NCBI GenBank assembly: GCA_031261785.1
Contig: JAISIZ010000114.1
Span: 1 to 41,329, forward strand
Length of the DNA: 41,329 nt
DNA from: Mediterranea sp. (in: CFB group bacteria)
GTDB taxonomy: Bacteria; Bacteroidota; Bacteroidia; Bacteroidales; Bacteroidaceae
Direction: 5' to 3'
Within the stretch, counting starts at the first letter, position 1, and each line of letters opens with the position of its first letter. A program made the position numbers and the translations under genes. Below are positions 27,859-36,093 of this stretch, in pieces. The notes under the pieces were generated by a model that was not told where the DNA came from, did not search any database, and worked only from the letters and a program-made list of their open reading frames with translations.

Positions 27859-29035
27859 CCACGCCGTAGTTCGTCATGGGCACGCCTTGCTCCTTGGCTC
27901 GTCCTATGCGTGCGAGCGCGTAGCGGCGGTTGAACATGCAGGCGCCGCAATGGACGACGAGCTGGTAGGGCGAGAGGTCGGCGGGAAAGTCGGTTCCGGA
28001 TACGATGTCGATGGCCAATCCTTGTCCCACGCGCTGGCGGAGCAGGCGGGGCAGCTTCACGCGGCCTATGTCCTCGGCCAGTGGGGCGTGTGTGCAAGCC
28101 TCGGCAATGAGTACGCGCGAGTTTTCCGTGAGGCGGTCGATGGCTGCGGCGCTCTCCGCGTAGTAGCCGATGTCGCCCTTGTGGGCGGCGAAGAGGATGG
28201 AGAACGAGGTGAGCAGGCTCTCGGGCGGTTTCAGCCCGTACACCGTGGCGAACACCTGCGAGTCGGTGATGATGAGCCGCGGGGGACGTGCCAGGGCGCG
28301 CAAGCTGTCGGCCAGCTTGTCGGTCGTGCAGCTCATCACGAGGCATTTCTTGTCGAGCAGCTCGCGTATGGTCTGCGCTTGCGGCAGTATGAGGCGTCCC
28401 TTAGGGGCTTGTATGTCTTGCGGCATCACCAGCAGCACGAGGTCGCCCTCGGTGGCCAGCGCGCCGGTGATGCTTTGCCGGCCAAACTCTTCGGGCAGCC
28501 GTTCGAGGATGGCTTGCCGTATCTGTTCCATGCCTATGCCTTGCTTGGCGCTCACGCTCAGTGGGGCCGTGCCGAAGGTCTCCGCTATGCGGGTGGCCAG
28601 CGTCGATGGGTCTTGGCGTGCGTCGCTCTTGTTGAGTACGAGGATGGTGGGGATATGTCGGCTCCGCAGCTGTCGGTACCAGTCAAGCTCGTCGGCCAGG
28701 TCGGGTTGTGGCGCGGAGCCGTCGCCTCCGCAGAGTAGCAGGGCGATGTCGGCCCTTTCCATCGTCCGCAAGGCTCGTTCCACGCGTCGCTCGCCCAGCG
28801 TGCCCTCGTCGTCGAAGCCTGGGGTGTCGATAAACAGGCAAGGGCCTATGCCGCGTATTTCCATGGCTTTCGTCACGGGGTCGGTGGTAGTTCCGGGCGT
28901 GTCGGATACTACGGCTGCTTCTTGTCCCGTCAGCGCGTTGACGAGCGACGACTTTCCGCTGTTTCGTTTGCCGAAGAGGGCGATGTGCAGCCTGTTGGCA
29001 TTTGGGGTTTCTGTCATTGACGTAACTTTCATCAT
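27764..29035 (-). CDS. hydF: [FeFe]-hydrogenase maturation GTPase HydF
   Basis: A 423-residue GTPase and scaffold on which the 2Fe subcluster of [FeFe]-hydrogenase is built before delivery to HydA. The G domain has GKRNSGKSS (residues 22-30), DTPGTTTD, DTPGF and NKSD (135-138). The dimerization domain follows. The C-terminal cluster domain has the ligands C-x-H (Cys314, His316) and H-C-x-x-C (His362, Cys363, Cys366). hydE, hydG and hydA are not in the window. Start is uncertain: 29035 leaves about 10 nt of leader, while the ATG at 29017 would leave about 27. Length is normal. Confidence 0.95.
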   Translation of the reverse strand: MMKVTSMTETPNANRLHIALFGKRNSGKSSLVNALTGQEAAVVSDTPGTTTDPVTKAMEIRGIGPCLFIDTPGFDDEGTLGERRVERALRTMERADIALLLCGGDGSAPQPDLADELDWYRQLRSRHIPTILVLNKSDARQDPSTLATRIAETFGTAPLSVSAKQGIGMEQIRQAILERLPEEFGRQSITGALATEGDLVLLVMPQDIQAPKGRLILPQAQTIRELLDKKCLVMSCTTDKLADSLRALARPPRLIITDSQVFATVYGLKPPESLLTSFSILFAAHKGDIGYYAESAAAIDRLTENSRVLIAEACTHAPLAEDIGRVKLPRLLRQRVGQGLAIDIVSGTDFPADLSPYQLVVHCGACMFNRRYALARIGRAKEQGVPMTNYGVAIAYLNGILDKVALPRPLCGEPGPHRQGYTA

Positions 29036-29050
29036 CGGTTATTGGGTGGA

Positions 29051-29058
29051 CAAAAGTA
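29051..29058 (-). promoter_or_regulatory. -7 element of hydF
   Basis: Minus strand TACTTTTG, 15 bases before the first possible start codon. Confidence 0.55.
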
Positions 29059-29121
29059 CGAAGAGCTTGCGAATGTGCAAAACGAAAACCGTCGTTCTAT
29101 GGTCATATCTAAATATATTCG

Positions 29122-29129
29122 TATCTTCG
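29122..29129 (+). promoter_or_regulatory. -7 element of nhaA
   Basis: TATCTTCG, 30 bases before the ATG at 29160; back to back with the hydF promoter. Confidence 0.5.
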
Positions 29130-29159
29130 TCCCCATATTATTAACACCCAATCTCCTTT

Positions 29160-30479
29160 ATGACTCTGTTTCGCAATTTGAAAATCACTTCGTCGGCCAA
29201 TGTCACGGCGAGCGTACTTCTCTTCTTAGCCGCGATTTTGGCCGCTATCATCGCCAATTCGTCGGCTGCTCCTGCCTATCAAGCGCTGCTGGGTCACGAG
29301 CTTCATTTGCAAATCGGGAGCTTTAACCTTTTCTCGCACAACGGGCATAGCCTCCGCTTGCTCGAGTTTATCAACGACGGGCTGATGACTATCTTCTTCC
29401 TCATGGTCGGCCTGGAGATCAAGCGCGAGTTGTTGGTGGGCGAGCTATCTTCGTTCCGTAAGGCGGCGTTGCCGTTTATCGCCGCGTGTGGGGGGATGTG
29501 CTTGCCGGTGCTCATCTATATGCTGATCTGTCCTCCCGGCTCTCCGGGCAGCCAGGGAGTGGCCATTCCGATGGCCACCGACATCGCCTTCTCGCTGGGC
29601 GTGCTCAGCCTGCTGGGTAGCCGTGTGCCCCTCTGCCTGAAGATATTCCTGACGGCTTTCGCCGTGGTGGACGACATCGGCGGCATCCTCGTGATAGCCA
29701 TCTTCTATAGCTCGCACGTGGCCTACGGTTATCTGCTGGTGGCGGCGGCGCTCTACCTGGCGCTCTATCTGCTGGGACGGCGGGGGGTGACGAACATGGT
29801 GCTCTTCTCGGTGGTGGGGCTGGTGATTTGGTACCTGTTCCTGCAGTCGGGCGTGCACAGCACCATCTCGGGCGTGATCCTGGCGTTCATGGTGCCGGCC
29901 AAGCCGCGGCTGAACGTAGGCAAGTACATCGAGCGCATCCGCAGCACGATAGCGGGCTTCCCGGTGATGGAATCGGAGAGCATCGTGCTCACCAACGAGC
30001 AGATCGCCAAGCTGAAGGAGGTGGAGTCGGCGTCCGACCGTGTCATCAGTCCGTTACAGTCCATGGAGGACAATTTGCATGGAGTGGTGAATTTCCTCAT
30101 CTTGCCGCTCTTCGCCTTCGTCAATGCCGGGGTGATGTTCAACGCCGGCTCGGGCGACTTGCTGGGCACGGTGGGCCTAGGTGCCGCCGTGGGCTTGTTG
30201 GTGGGCAAGTTCGTGGGTATCTACCTGTTCACCTGGCTCTCGGTAAAGATCCGGCTTACTCCTATGCCCGTGGGCATGACGTGGAAAAACCTGGCTGGCG
30301 TGTCGCTCTTGGGAGGCATCGGATTCACGGTGTCGCTCTTCATCGCCAACCTCTCGTTTGGAGCGGAGTATCCGCTATTGCTCAACCAGGCTAAGTTCGG
30401 CATCCTCTCGGGTTCCATCCTCTCCGGCTTGTTGGGATACATGGTGTTGATGCTGACTACCAAGAAAGTTAGTACGTGA
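29160..30479 (+). CDS. nhaA: Na+/H+ antiporter NhaA
   Basis: A 439-residue inner-membrane antiporter exporting Na+ in exchange for H+. About 12 membrane segments. Ion-binding residues are present: Asp171-Asp172 in FAVVDDIGGI (equivalent to E. coli Asp163-Asp164) and Asp141 in MATDIAFSLGV (equivalent to Asp133). Lys in the TM10 region (GMTWKNLAGVSLLGGIGFTVS) also matches. It is about 50 residues longer than the E. coli protein, mainly in a cytoplasmic loop around residues 250-305 (RIRSTIAGFPVMESESIVLT), as in other Bacteroidetes. Its last 11 bases overlap the 3' end of the convergent map gene. Confidence 0.97.
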   Translation: MTLFRNLKITSSANVTASVLLFLAAILAAIIANSSAAPAYQALLGHELHLQIGSFNLFSHNGHSLRLLEFINDGLMTIFFLMVGLEIKRELLVGELSSFRKAALPFIAACGGMCLPVLIYMLICPPGSPGSQGVAIPMATDIAFSLGVLSLLGSRVPLCLKIFLTAFAVVDDIGGILVIAIFYSSHVAYGYLLVAAALYLALYLLGRRGVTNMVLFSVVGLVIWYLFLQSGVHSTISGVILAFMVPAKPRLNVGKYIERIRSTIAGFPVMESESIVLTNEQIAKLKEVESASDRVISPLQSMEDNLHGVVNFLILPLFAFVNAGVMFNAGSGDLLGTVGLGAAVGLLVGKFVGIYLFTWLSVKIRLTPMPVGMTWKNLAGVSLLGGIGFTVSLFIANLSFGAEYPLLLNQAKFGILSGSILSGLLGYMVLMLTTKKVST

Positions 30480-31323
30480 GGATCTCGTTGCCCGTCTCGG
30501 TGATAAGCAGCATGTGCTCCCATTGCGCGGAGGGCAGTCCGTCGTCGGTGAGTACGGTCCAGTCGTCGGCTTCGTCGACAAACACTTCGTAGCTGCCCAT
30601 GTTGATCATTGGCTCGATGGTGAACGTCATGCCGGGCAGGATGACCATCCCCGTGCCTGGGCGTCCGAAGTGCATCACGTCGGGTGTCTCGTGAAACTGC
30701 ACGCCCACGCCGTGGCCGCAGAGGTCGCGCACTACGCTGTATCCGTTCTTCTCGGCGTGTTGCTGTATGGCGGCCCCCACGTCGCCCAATTGTTTCCAGG
30801 GTTGCGCGGCGGCGATTCCTATCTCGAGGCACTCCTTGGTGACTTGCACCAATCGTTGTTTCTCGGGGGCGACGTCGCCTATCATGAACATGCGTGAAGC
30901 GTCGGAGAAGTACCCTTTATAGATCGTGGAAACGTCGACGTTGACGATGTCGCCGCTACGCAGGATTTCCGTTTCGCTGGGGATGCCGTGGCATACCACG
31001 TCGTTGACGCTGGTGCACACGCTCTTTGGAAAGCCCTCGTAGTTGAGCGGTGCGGGTATGGCGCCGTGGCCGGTGGTGAAGTCGTACGTCAGCCGGTCGA
31101 TCTCGGCGGTGGACATGCCTTCTCGGATATGTTCGGCGAGGAAGTCGAGCAGGGCGGTGTTGATCTTGGCGCTTTCCCTGATGCCCTCTATTTGCTCGGG
31201 CGTGCGCAGCGCCTTGCGCGGCGGAAGCTTATACTTTAGTTTCCTTAGTTTCTGGATTTTAGCCTCTACGGCAGCCGGGTAGTTGTCGGGAGTAAATCGG
31301 AATTGTTTGATGAGTTTCTTCAT
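30469..31323 (-). CDS. map: type I methionine aminopeptidase
   Basis: A 284-residue enzyme removing N-terminal Met from nascent proteins. The five metal ligands are visible: Asp130 (NVDVS), Asp141 (FSDASRMF), His204 (GHGVG), Glu237 (TIEPM) and Glu269 (WEHM), with catalytic His112 in CHGIP. The first 40 residues form a basic extension (KIQKLRKLKYKLPPRKALR) beyond the usual core, which may bind the ribosome. The gene begins only 11 bases after the stop of a RelE-type toxin on the same strand, and no promoter of its own is visible in the gap. Genomes of this group often have a second map in the ribosomal-protein operon. Confidence 0.95.
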   Translation of the reverse strand: MKKLIKQFRFTPDNYPAAVEAKIQKLRKLKYKLPPRKALRTPEQIEGIRESAKINTALLDFLAEHIREGMSTAEIDRLTYDFTTGHGAIPAPLNYEGFPKSVCTSVNDVVCHGIPSETEILRSGDIVNVDVSTIYKGYFSDASRMFMIGDVAPEKQRLVQVTKECLEIGIAAAQPWKQLGDVGAAIQQHAEKNGYSVVRDLCGHGVGVQFHETPDVMHFGRPGTGMVILPGMTFTIEPMINMGSYEVFVDEADDWTVLTDDGLPSAQWEHMLLITETGNEILTY

Positions 31324-31334
31324 TATGATGTTAC

Positions 31335-31640
31335 TTATCCTTTGTCTTTATCATGTAGTTTGTTCATGTTCTTTTTATTGTACGCTTCTCCTCTTGGAAG
31401 CAGATATTCAAAGAAGACTACGTCATCGATAATTTGTGCATGAAAAGTGAAGAAAGCCCGAAGGTTCCCCATACGGATACGATAGATATACTTGTATTCA
31501 ATTAGTTTTTTGCAATCGCTTATTTCGTTGATAGATTTTGCTTCGATAACTTCTTGAACAATTTTCTGGAGAGATTGGCGATACTTGCCAGTTAACTTTC
31601 GGGCACTTTTAAGAAATCCCTTAGAAAATTCGACCTTCAT
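31335..31640 (-). CDS. RelE/ParE-superfamily toxin
   Basis: A 101-residue basic protein with the small RelE-like fold pattern: MKVEFSKGFLKSARKLTGKY helix pair, then KKLIEYKYIYRIRMGNLRAFFTF, where the YRIRMGNLRA strand-turn is the hallmark of RelE/HigB/YafQ-type mRNA interferases or gyrase toxins. Its ATG overlaps the antitoxin stop by 4 bases, the usual coupling in type II toxin-antitoxin operons. The DNA is visibly AT-richer than its neighbours, which suggests acquisition by transfer. Target is not deducible. Confidence 0.85.
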   Translation of the reverse strand: MKVEFSKGFLKSARKLTGKYRQSLQKIVQEVIEAKSINEISDCKKLIEYKYIYRIRMGNLRAFFTFHAQIIDDVVFFEYLLPRGEAYNKKNMNKLHDKDKG

Positions 31641-31900
31641 TTCCTATTCACTCCTAACCATTCCATGAAATCTTGTTGTTCCTCTTCGCTTGCAGGGATC
31701 AATCCATCCGGATCGTTCTTTACTAAGTGGGCATAAGCCTCTTCATCGTTCAAATCTTCCATCTCCTTGATGAGCCGATGTTCGAGAAAGATTTCTAAAT
31801 TGGTACCTTTGGCTTTTGCCTTAGCGGTGAAAAAGTAAAAGACATCGTCGGGAATTTCAATCACGACTTTCTGTTTCTTGCTAATTGTTGTAGTACTCAT
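31637..31900 (-). CDS. antitoxin of the RelE-type pair
   Basis: An 87-residue acidic protein encoded first in the pair. The start KKQKVVIEIPDDVFYFFTAK suggests a strand-helix DNA-binding N-terminus (ribbon-helix-helix-like), followed by an acidic helical tail (EMEDLNDEEAYAHLVKND) that would wrap the toxin. The family is not firmly recognised; the call rests on gene order, the 4-base overlap and size. It has a strong AAGGAGG ribosome site 4 bases before the ATG, rare in this genome. Confidence 0.78.
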   Translation of the reverse strand: MSTTTISKKQKVVIEIPDDVFYFFTAKAKAKGTNLEIFLEHRLIKEMEDLNDEEAYAHLVKNDPDGLIPASEEEQQDFMEWLGVNRK

Positions 31901-31918
31901 AGTTCCTCCTTTTTTTCG

Positions 31919-31949
31919 CGAAGGTAAGCCGTACGCGTCAAATACGCAA
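31919..31949 (-). promoter_or_regulatory. promoter and possible operator of the toxin-antitoxin operon
   Basis: On the minus strand TTG (31947-31949), a 20-base spacer and TACCTTCG (31919-31926). The spacer holds a direct repeat GCGTA-N6-GCGTA and an ACGCGT palindrome, reasonable sites for antitoxin autoregulation. Confidence 0.6.
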
Positions 31950-31959
31950 GTGGGTGGGG

Positions 31960-32436
31960 TTAAAATGCGGTTTTTTCCCGAATCTTGTCCAGGAAGTTAG
32001 TGATGAGGGGTAGCATCTCCCCGGGTGTGCGCACGCTGTCGCAGAGAGTTTCCACGGGACACCGTCCGGTGCCATCGCGGTTGATGATGTAAGGCGCTTC
32101 GCAGTCGAAGCTCACGTCGATGGTCGGGGCATGTTCGCGCAGCAGGTCCAGGGCGCTGGTGCTGATGAGGTTGGCGTGTACTTGGAGGACGCCACCCAAT
32201 ATCAGCAGGGCTGCCGCGCCGCGCCCCACCACCTTGTCGGCTACGATGGCGCCTTTGAGGAGGTGTGGGCTGCGGGTGAGCAGGTCGTGAAGGTCGGACA
32301 CGCCGCGTCCGGTGTACGCGCTGATGTTGGTTCCACTGGCGATGACGCACGAGTAATCGCCGTCGTGCAGGTACTCAATGAGGTTCTTCATCAGCAAGTT
32401 CCTGAGTACGAGGCTCCGTGGCTCGTCCTTGTTCAT
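31960..32436 (-). CDS. DUF1893 family protein
   Basis: A 158-residue protein of the DUF1893 family: SCVIASGTNISAYTGRGVSD, then LLKGAIVADKVVGRGAAALL, ILGGVLQVHANLISTSALDLL and APYIINRDGTGRCPVE. The family adopts a cytidine-deaminase-like fold in known structures, but no function is established. The start ATG overlaps the stop of the aldo-keto reductase gene in ATGA, so it is translationally coupled to that gene and belongs to the redox operon. The CP motif near residue 128 and the invariant Asp-Lys of VADKVVG are conserved. Confidence 0.85.
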   Translation of the reverse strand: MNKDEPRSLVLRNLLMKNLIEYLHDGDYSCVIASGTNISAYTGRGVSDLHDLLTRSPHLLKGAIVADKVVGRGAAALLILGGVLQVHANLISTSALDLLREHAPTIDVSFDCEAPYIINRDGTGRCPVETLCDSVRTPGEMLPLITNFLDKIREKTAF

Positions 32437-33845
32437 TCCAGTGTCCCTTGCTTGAGTTGTTCCACGTAAGCGTCTATGCGTCGCATCTCGCGGGGGATGT
32501 TGATGTTCTGCGGGCAGTGGGGCACGCATTCCTTGCAGTCGATGCAGTGGCTGGCCTGGCGGAGCTTGGGCACGCTGCGGTCGTAGCCGACGAGGAAGGC
32601 CCGTCGCGCCCTGGCGTAGTCGGAGTCGTTCTTCCCCTTCACGATGTCGCCGGCGTTGACGCAACGGTTGTAGTGCAGCAGCACGGCGGGTATGTCGAGT
32701 CCGTAGGGGCACGGCATGCAGTAGTCGCAATCGTTGCAGGGGATGGTGGGATAGGTGAGCATCAGCCGGGCGGTCTCCTCGAGGAACTCTTTCTCCTCGT
32801 CGGTAAGCTCCTGCAGGGGCGAGTAGGTGCGTATGTTGTCCTGCAGGTGTTCCATGTAGGTCATGCCGCTCAGCACGGTGAGCACGTTGGGCAGCGATCC
32901 GGCGAAGCGGAAGGCCCACGAGGCCACGCTGCTGCCCGGGCTGCGCTCCTTGAAGCGCGCGATGAGGTTGTCGCTCAGCTTCGACAACCGTCCGCCGAGC
33001 AGCGGTTCCATGATTACGGCGGGTATGCCCCGCTTGTTCAGCTCGTCGTAGAGGTAGTCGGCGTTGACGTTCCGCCGGTTGGTCTCGTTGGCGTGTTTCC
33101 AGTCGACGTAGTTGAGCTGTATCTGCACGAAGTCCCACTTGTACTTGTCGTGGTTGGCCAGCAACCAGTCGTACACCTCCACCTCGCCGTGGTACGAGAA
33201 TCCGAGATTGCGTATGTGTCCCGCCTTGCGTTCCTCGAGGAGGAAGTCGAGCACGCCATTGTCTATATAGCGCTTGTTGAAGGCCTCCAGCCCGCCGCCG
33301 CCTACGCTGTGCAGCAGGAGGTAGTCGATATAGTCCACCTGCAGCTCCTTGAACGAGTTGCGGTACATGGCTATCGCCCCTTCGCGCGTCTGTTGGCTGG
33401 GGGCGAAGTTGGAGAGCTTGGTCGCGATGAAGAACTTCTCCCTGGGGTGGCGCTTGAGGGCGATGCCCGTGGAGCGTTCGGAGAATCCTTGTACGTAGAC
33501 GGGCGCCGTGTCGAAGTAGTTCACGCCGTGGGCGATGGCGTAGTCCACCAGCTCGTTCACGGCGTCTTGGTCGATGACGTTCTCGTTCGACCCTTCGGCC
33601 ACCTCCTTGGTGGGCCAGCGCATGCATCCGTACCCCAGCAACGACACCCGGTCGCCGCTGGTGGGATTGTCGCGGTGCGTCATCTTGTCGGTGGGTACCT
33701 CACCCTCGGCGGTGGCGCTGCTGGTCGAGGTGTTTTCCTTGCCCGGTGAGCATCCGTAGAGTACGGCGGTGGATGTGGCCGCGCTGATGCCCACTATCTT
33801 GATGAAATCTCTCCTGTTGATAGGTTTCTTATTCTTCTCTTCCAT
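32433..33845 (-). CDS. Tat-exported aldo/keto reductase lipoprotein with ferredoxin domain
   Basis: A 470-residue oxidoreductase. The N-terminus has a twin-arginine motif (NRRDFIKIVG) and then a lipobox-like LYGC, so it is probably a folded envelope lipoprotein. The AKR barrel (about 60-350) keeps the Asp-Tyr-Lys-His set: NYFDTAPVY, ATKLS, LLLHS. The C-terminus has two cysteine clusters, CNDCDYCMPCP and CIDCKECVPHCP, the second a classic [4Fe-4S] motif. An AKR joined to a ferredoxin suggests electron supply from a carrier rather than only NADPH. It starts 21 bases after the polyferredoxin gene and overlaps DUF1893. Confidence 0.9.
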   Translation of the reverse strand: MEEKNKKPINRRDFIKIVGISAATSTAVLYGCSPGKENTSTSSATAEGEVPTDKMTHRDNPTSGDRVSLLGYGCMRWPTKEVAEGSNENVIDQDAVNELVDYAIAHGVNYFDTAPVYVQGFSERSTGIALKRHPREKFFIATKLSNFAPSQQTREGAIAMYRNSFKELQVDYIDYLLLHSVGGGGLEAFNKRYIDNGVLDFLLEERKAGHIRNLGFSYHGEVEVYDWLLANHDKYKWDFVQIQLNYVDWKHANETNRRNVNADYLYDELNKRGIPAVIMEPLLGGRLSKLSDNLIARFKERSPGSSVASWAFRFAGSLPNVLTVLSGMTYMEHLQDNIRTYSPLQELTDEEKEFLEETARLMLTYPTIPCNDCDYCMPCPYGLDIPAVLLHYNRCVNAGDIVKGKNDSDYARARRAFLVGYDRSVPKLRQASHCIDCKECVPHCPQNINIPREMRRIDAYVEQLKQGTLE

Positions 33846-33866
33846 GACTTTTGTCTTGATAAGGTT

Positions 33867-35387
33867 TTAAATCTCGTGATGCATCTTGATCCCGTTGACG
33901 AAGATGGCGCTGAACGGCCTCGCTGGGCAGAGGTTCTCGCAGGCTCCACACCCTATGCACTTCTCCACGTTGATGGCTGGAATGCGTTGTGACTTCTCGT
34001 CGTCGGGGTTGGCGCGTACCATCTGTATGGCCTCCGTGGGGCAGTGGCGGGCGCAGTTGTTGCAATGCACGTCTTTGGTAGCCGGCAGGCAGTTCTCGCG
34101 TATCCATACGGCGTGGCCGATCTGCGTAGCCGACTTGTCGGCGGTGCTGATGGGCTTGATGGCTCCCGTGGGGCATACCTCGGAGCACTTCACGCATTCG
34201 GGGCGGCAGTAGCCTCGCTCGTACGACATCTCGGGCTTCATCAGCGTGAGCAATCCGGCCGAGGGGCGCAGCACCTCGTTGGGACATACCGAGACGCAGA
34301 GCTGGCAGGCCGTGCAACGAGTCGTGAAGTTGTTCGCGCTAAGCGCTCCGGGAGGATAGATAGGCAGTTCACGCTTGGGAATTTTCTTGTCGACGATGGT
34401 AGCCAGCCCGCCATCCACCTTCTTCTCTTGCGCCTTGAGGGTCGCCACGGCGGCTACGGTGAGCGTGGCGGTGAGGAATCCCCGGCGGGCGAGGTCCGGC
34501 TCGGGACGCTCCACTGCCGATAGCTGGCTCGTAGTGTCGTTTGTCGTCTCCTTCTTCCCGATGCCTATCGGCACGTAGCGCAGCGCCCCTTGCGTGCACT
34601 TCTCCATGCAGTTCATGCAGGCCACGCAGCGGCTATAGTCGATGCTGTGCTCCTTGGCGTTGATGCAGGCCGCCTTGCAGTTACGAGCGCATACGCCGCA
34701 GCCGTTGCAAAGGCTCGCCTCGATGGTGGGGCGGAACAGGGAGAAGCGGGAGATGAATCCCAGCACCGTGCCCACCGGGCAGATGGTGTTGCAGTAGGTG
34801 CGCCCGCCGCGCCAGGCCAGCACGCCGACCACACCGAGCGTCAACACGGCGATGACGAGCGTGGAGAGGCTCTTCAGCCATACGTCGACTTGGTAGAAGG
34901 TGTAGCTGTCCGCCCGCTCGGCGAAGTAGGCCAGCACGTTGTTGCCCCACCCCCAAAGTGGGGCGAAGAGGGAGGATGCGATGCGTCCGTAGGCACTGTA
35001 CGGAGCCACTAAGAGGGCGATGGACGACGCGCCCGCCACCATGAGGACGACGAACAGGGCCAGTACGCCGTAGCGCAGCCAGTTCTTGGCGGGAGAGTAG
35101 CGATAAGGATTGCGTTTCCGCTTGCCCAGCTTACGCCGCAGCCACGCCACAATGTCCTGGAACACGCCCAACGGGCAGATGACCGAACAGTAGACACGCC
35201 CCAGCAATAGGGTGAGCACGACGAGGAACAACACGATTCCCACGTTTACGGCCAGCACGGCCGGCAAGAGTTGTACTTTGGCCAGCCAGCCGAACCAGGC
35301 ATGCAACGTTCCCGTGAAGTCAAGGAATAGCAAGGAGACAAGGGCGAAGCACAGCACTGCGGCTATCAGTCTGATTCTACGTAGCAT
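33867..35387 (-). CDS. NapH-NapG-like polyferredoxin fusion, membrane-bound
   Basis: A 506-residue iron-sulfur protein. The N-terminal NapH/NosR-like part has about four membrane helices with cytoplasmic CxxxCP motifs (YCSVICP at 66-72, YCNTICP at 198-204) and two [4Fe-4S] motifs (CNGCGVCARNC, CVACMNCMEKC). A twin-arginine-like segment LARRGFLTATLTVAAVATLKA follows at about 299-319, then four more clusters (CTACQLCVSVCP, a CxxxCxxCxxxCP-like set, CNNCARHCP, CIGCGACENLCP). That order equals NapH followed by NapG in one chain, which would place the second ferredoxin half outside the membrane. Likely role: moving electrons from quinol to an envelope acceptor. The next gene, a Tat-type AKR with ferredoxin domain, is a candidate acceptor. 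Confidence 0.88.
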   Translation of the reverse strand: MLRRIRLIAAVLCFALVSLLFLDFTGTLHAWFGWLAKVQLLPAVLAVNVGIVLFLVVLTLLLGRVYCSVICPLGVFQDIVAWLRRKLGKRKRNPYRYSPAKNWLRYGVLALFVVLMVAGASSIALLVAPYSAYGRIASSLFAPLWGWGNNVLAYFAERADSYTFYQVDVWLKSLSTLVIAVLTLGVVGVLAWRGGRTYCNTICPVGTVLGFISRFSLFRPTIEASLCNGCGVCARNCKAACINAKEHSIDYSRCVACMNCMEKCTQGALRYVPIGIGKKETTNDTTSQLSAVERPEPDLARRGFLTATLTVAAVATLKAQEKKVDGGLATIVDKKIPKRELPIYPPGALSANNFTTRCTACQLCVSVCPNEVLRPSAGLLTLMKPEMSYERGYCRPECVKCSEVCPTGAIKPISTADKSATQIGHAVWIRENCLPATKDVHCNNCARHCPTEAIQMVRANPDDEKSQRIPAINVEKCIGCGACENLCPARPFSAIFVNGIKMHHEI

Positions 35388-35481
35388 TTTGTTTTTCTCA
35401 GTTTTACATTAATTAGTCATTTTCCAAATGCGCCATTCGGTCATCAAACATCTTTCAGTGGCCGAACTGTTTTTCACGTCG

Positions 35482-35489
35482 CAAAATTA
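35482..35489 (-). promoter_or_regulatory. -7 element of the redox operon
   Basis: Minus strand TAATTTTG matches TAnnTTTG; the leader to the polyferredoxin ATG is about 90 nt. Confidence 0.6.
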
Positions 35490-35619
35490 GATAAATAATC
35501 GATTTGCGCAAGGGATGGAATGTGTTCTTGCGAAAAAAGAATCTTTTTTATGATTTTATGGCTATAATGATAGCTTTATGTAAGGGTATCTATACTTTCG
35601 TGTGAATCATTCCTCCATC

Positions 35620-36081
35620 TTAGAACATACCGTTGTCGTTGGCTGCTTTTGCGGGGTCGACCACGGCTTGCAGCACGTCCCAATGCTCGGTGATCTCACC
35701 TTTCGGATTGAACTTGAAGATGTCCACGCCGGCCACGCCACGGTCGGCGGGATCGTTGCTATATATGTTGACGAAATTGACGTGCGCCCATACGTAGTCG
35801 CCCACGGCTATGACTTGATGTACCCTGACGCTCATGTTAGGGAAGCTCTTCAGGCGATTTTCGAACGAGAGACCCGTTCCGTCAGCTCCGGTAGGCAGGT
35901 TGGGGTTGTGCTGTATATAGCCGGGCACTAAGTACTTACGTACTGCCTTGAGGGGTTCCTTTCCGTTTATCATCTCATCGTACAAGGCCAGCAAAGTGTT
36001 TTTGTTCCTGACGGCTGTAGCGTCGGCCGGGTTGACTATTATTTCCATGCCTGCTGTTGCTTTATCGTTGTTCATATCCAA
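35620..36081 (-). CDS. SnoaL-like (NTF2-fold) protein
   Basis: A 153-residue protein of the SnoaL-like polyketide-cyclase family: NTLLALYDEMINGKEPLKAVRKY, then YIQHNPNLPTGADG, VIAVGDYVWAHVNF and EHWDVLQ. Members of this branch are small alpha+beta barrels of mostly unknown substrate; many are secreted or stress-linked. No signal peptide. Starts at 36081 or 36075 are both possible. It follows the SDR gene by 12 bases on the same strand, so the two form an operon. Confidence 0.86.
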   Translation of the reverse strand: MDMNNDKATAGMEIIVNPADATAVRNKNTLLALYDEMINGKEPLKAVRKYLVPGYIQHNPNLPTGADGTGLSFENRLKSFPNMSVRVHQVIAVGDYVWAHVNFVNIYSNDPADRGVAGVDIFKFNPKGEITEHWDVLQAVVDPAKAANDNGMF

Positions 36082-36093
36082 ATTCCTCTTTCT

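Noticed and set aside
32500..33627. Upstream extension of the DUF1893 frame through the AKR gene
   Set aside because: The extension is Arg/Pro/His/Gln-rich shadow of the AKR gene; the real DUF1893 start is the ATG overlapping the AKR stop.
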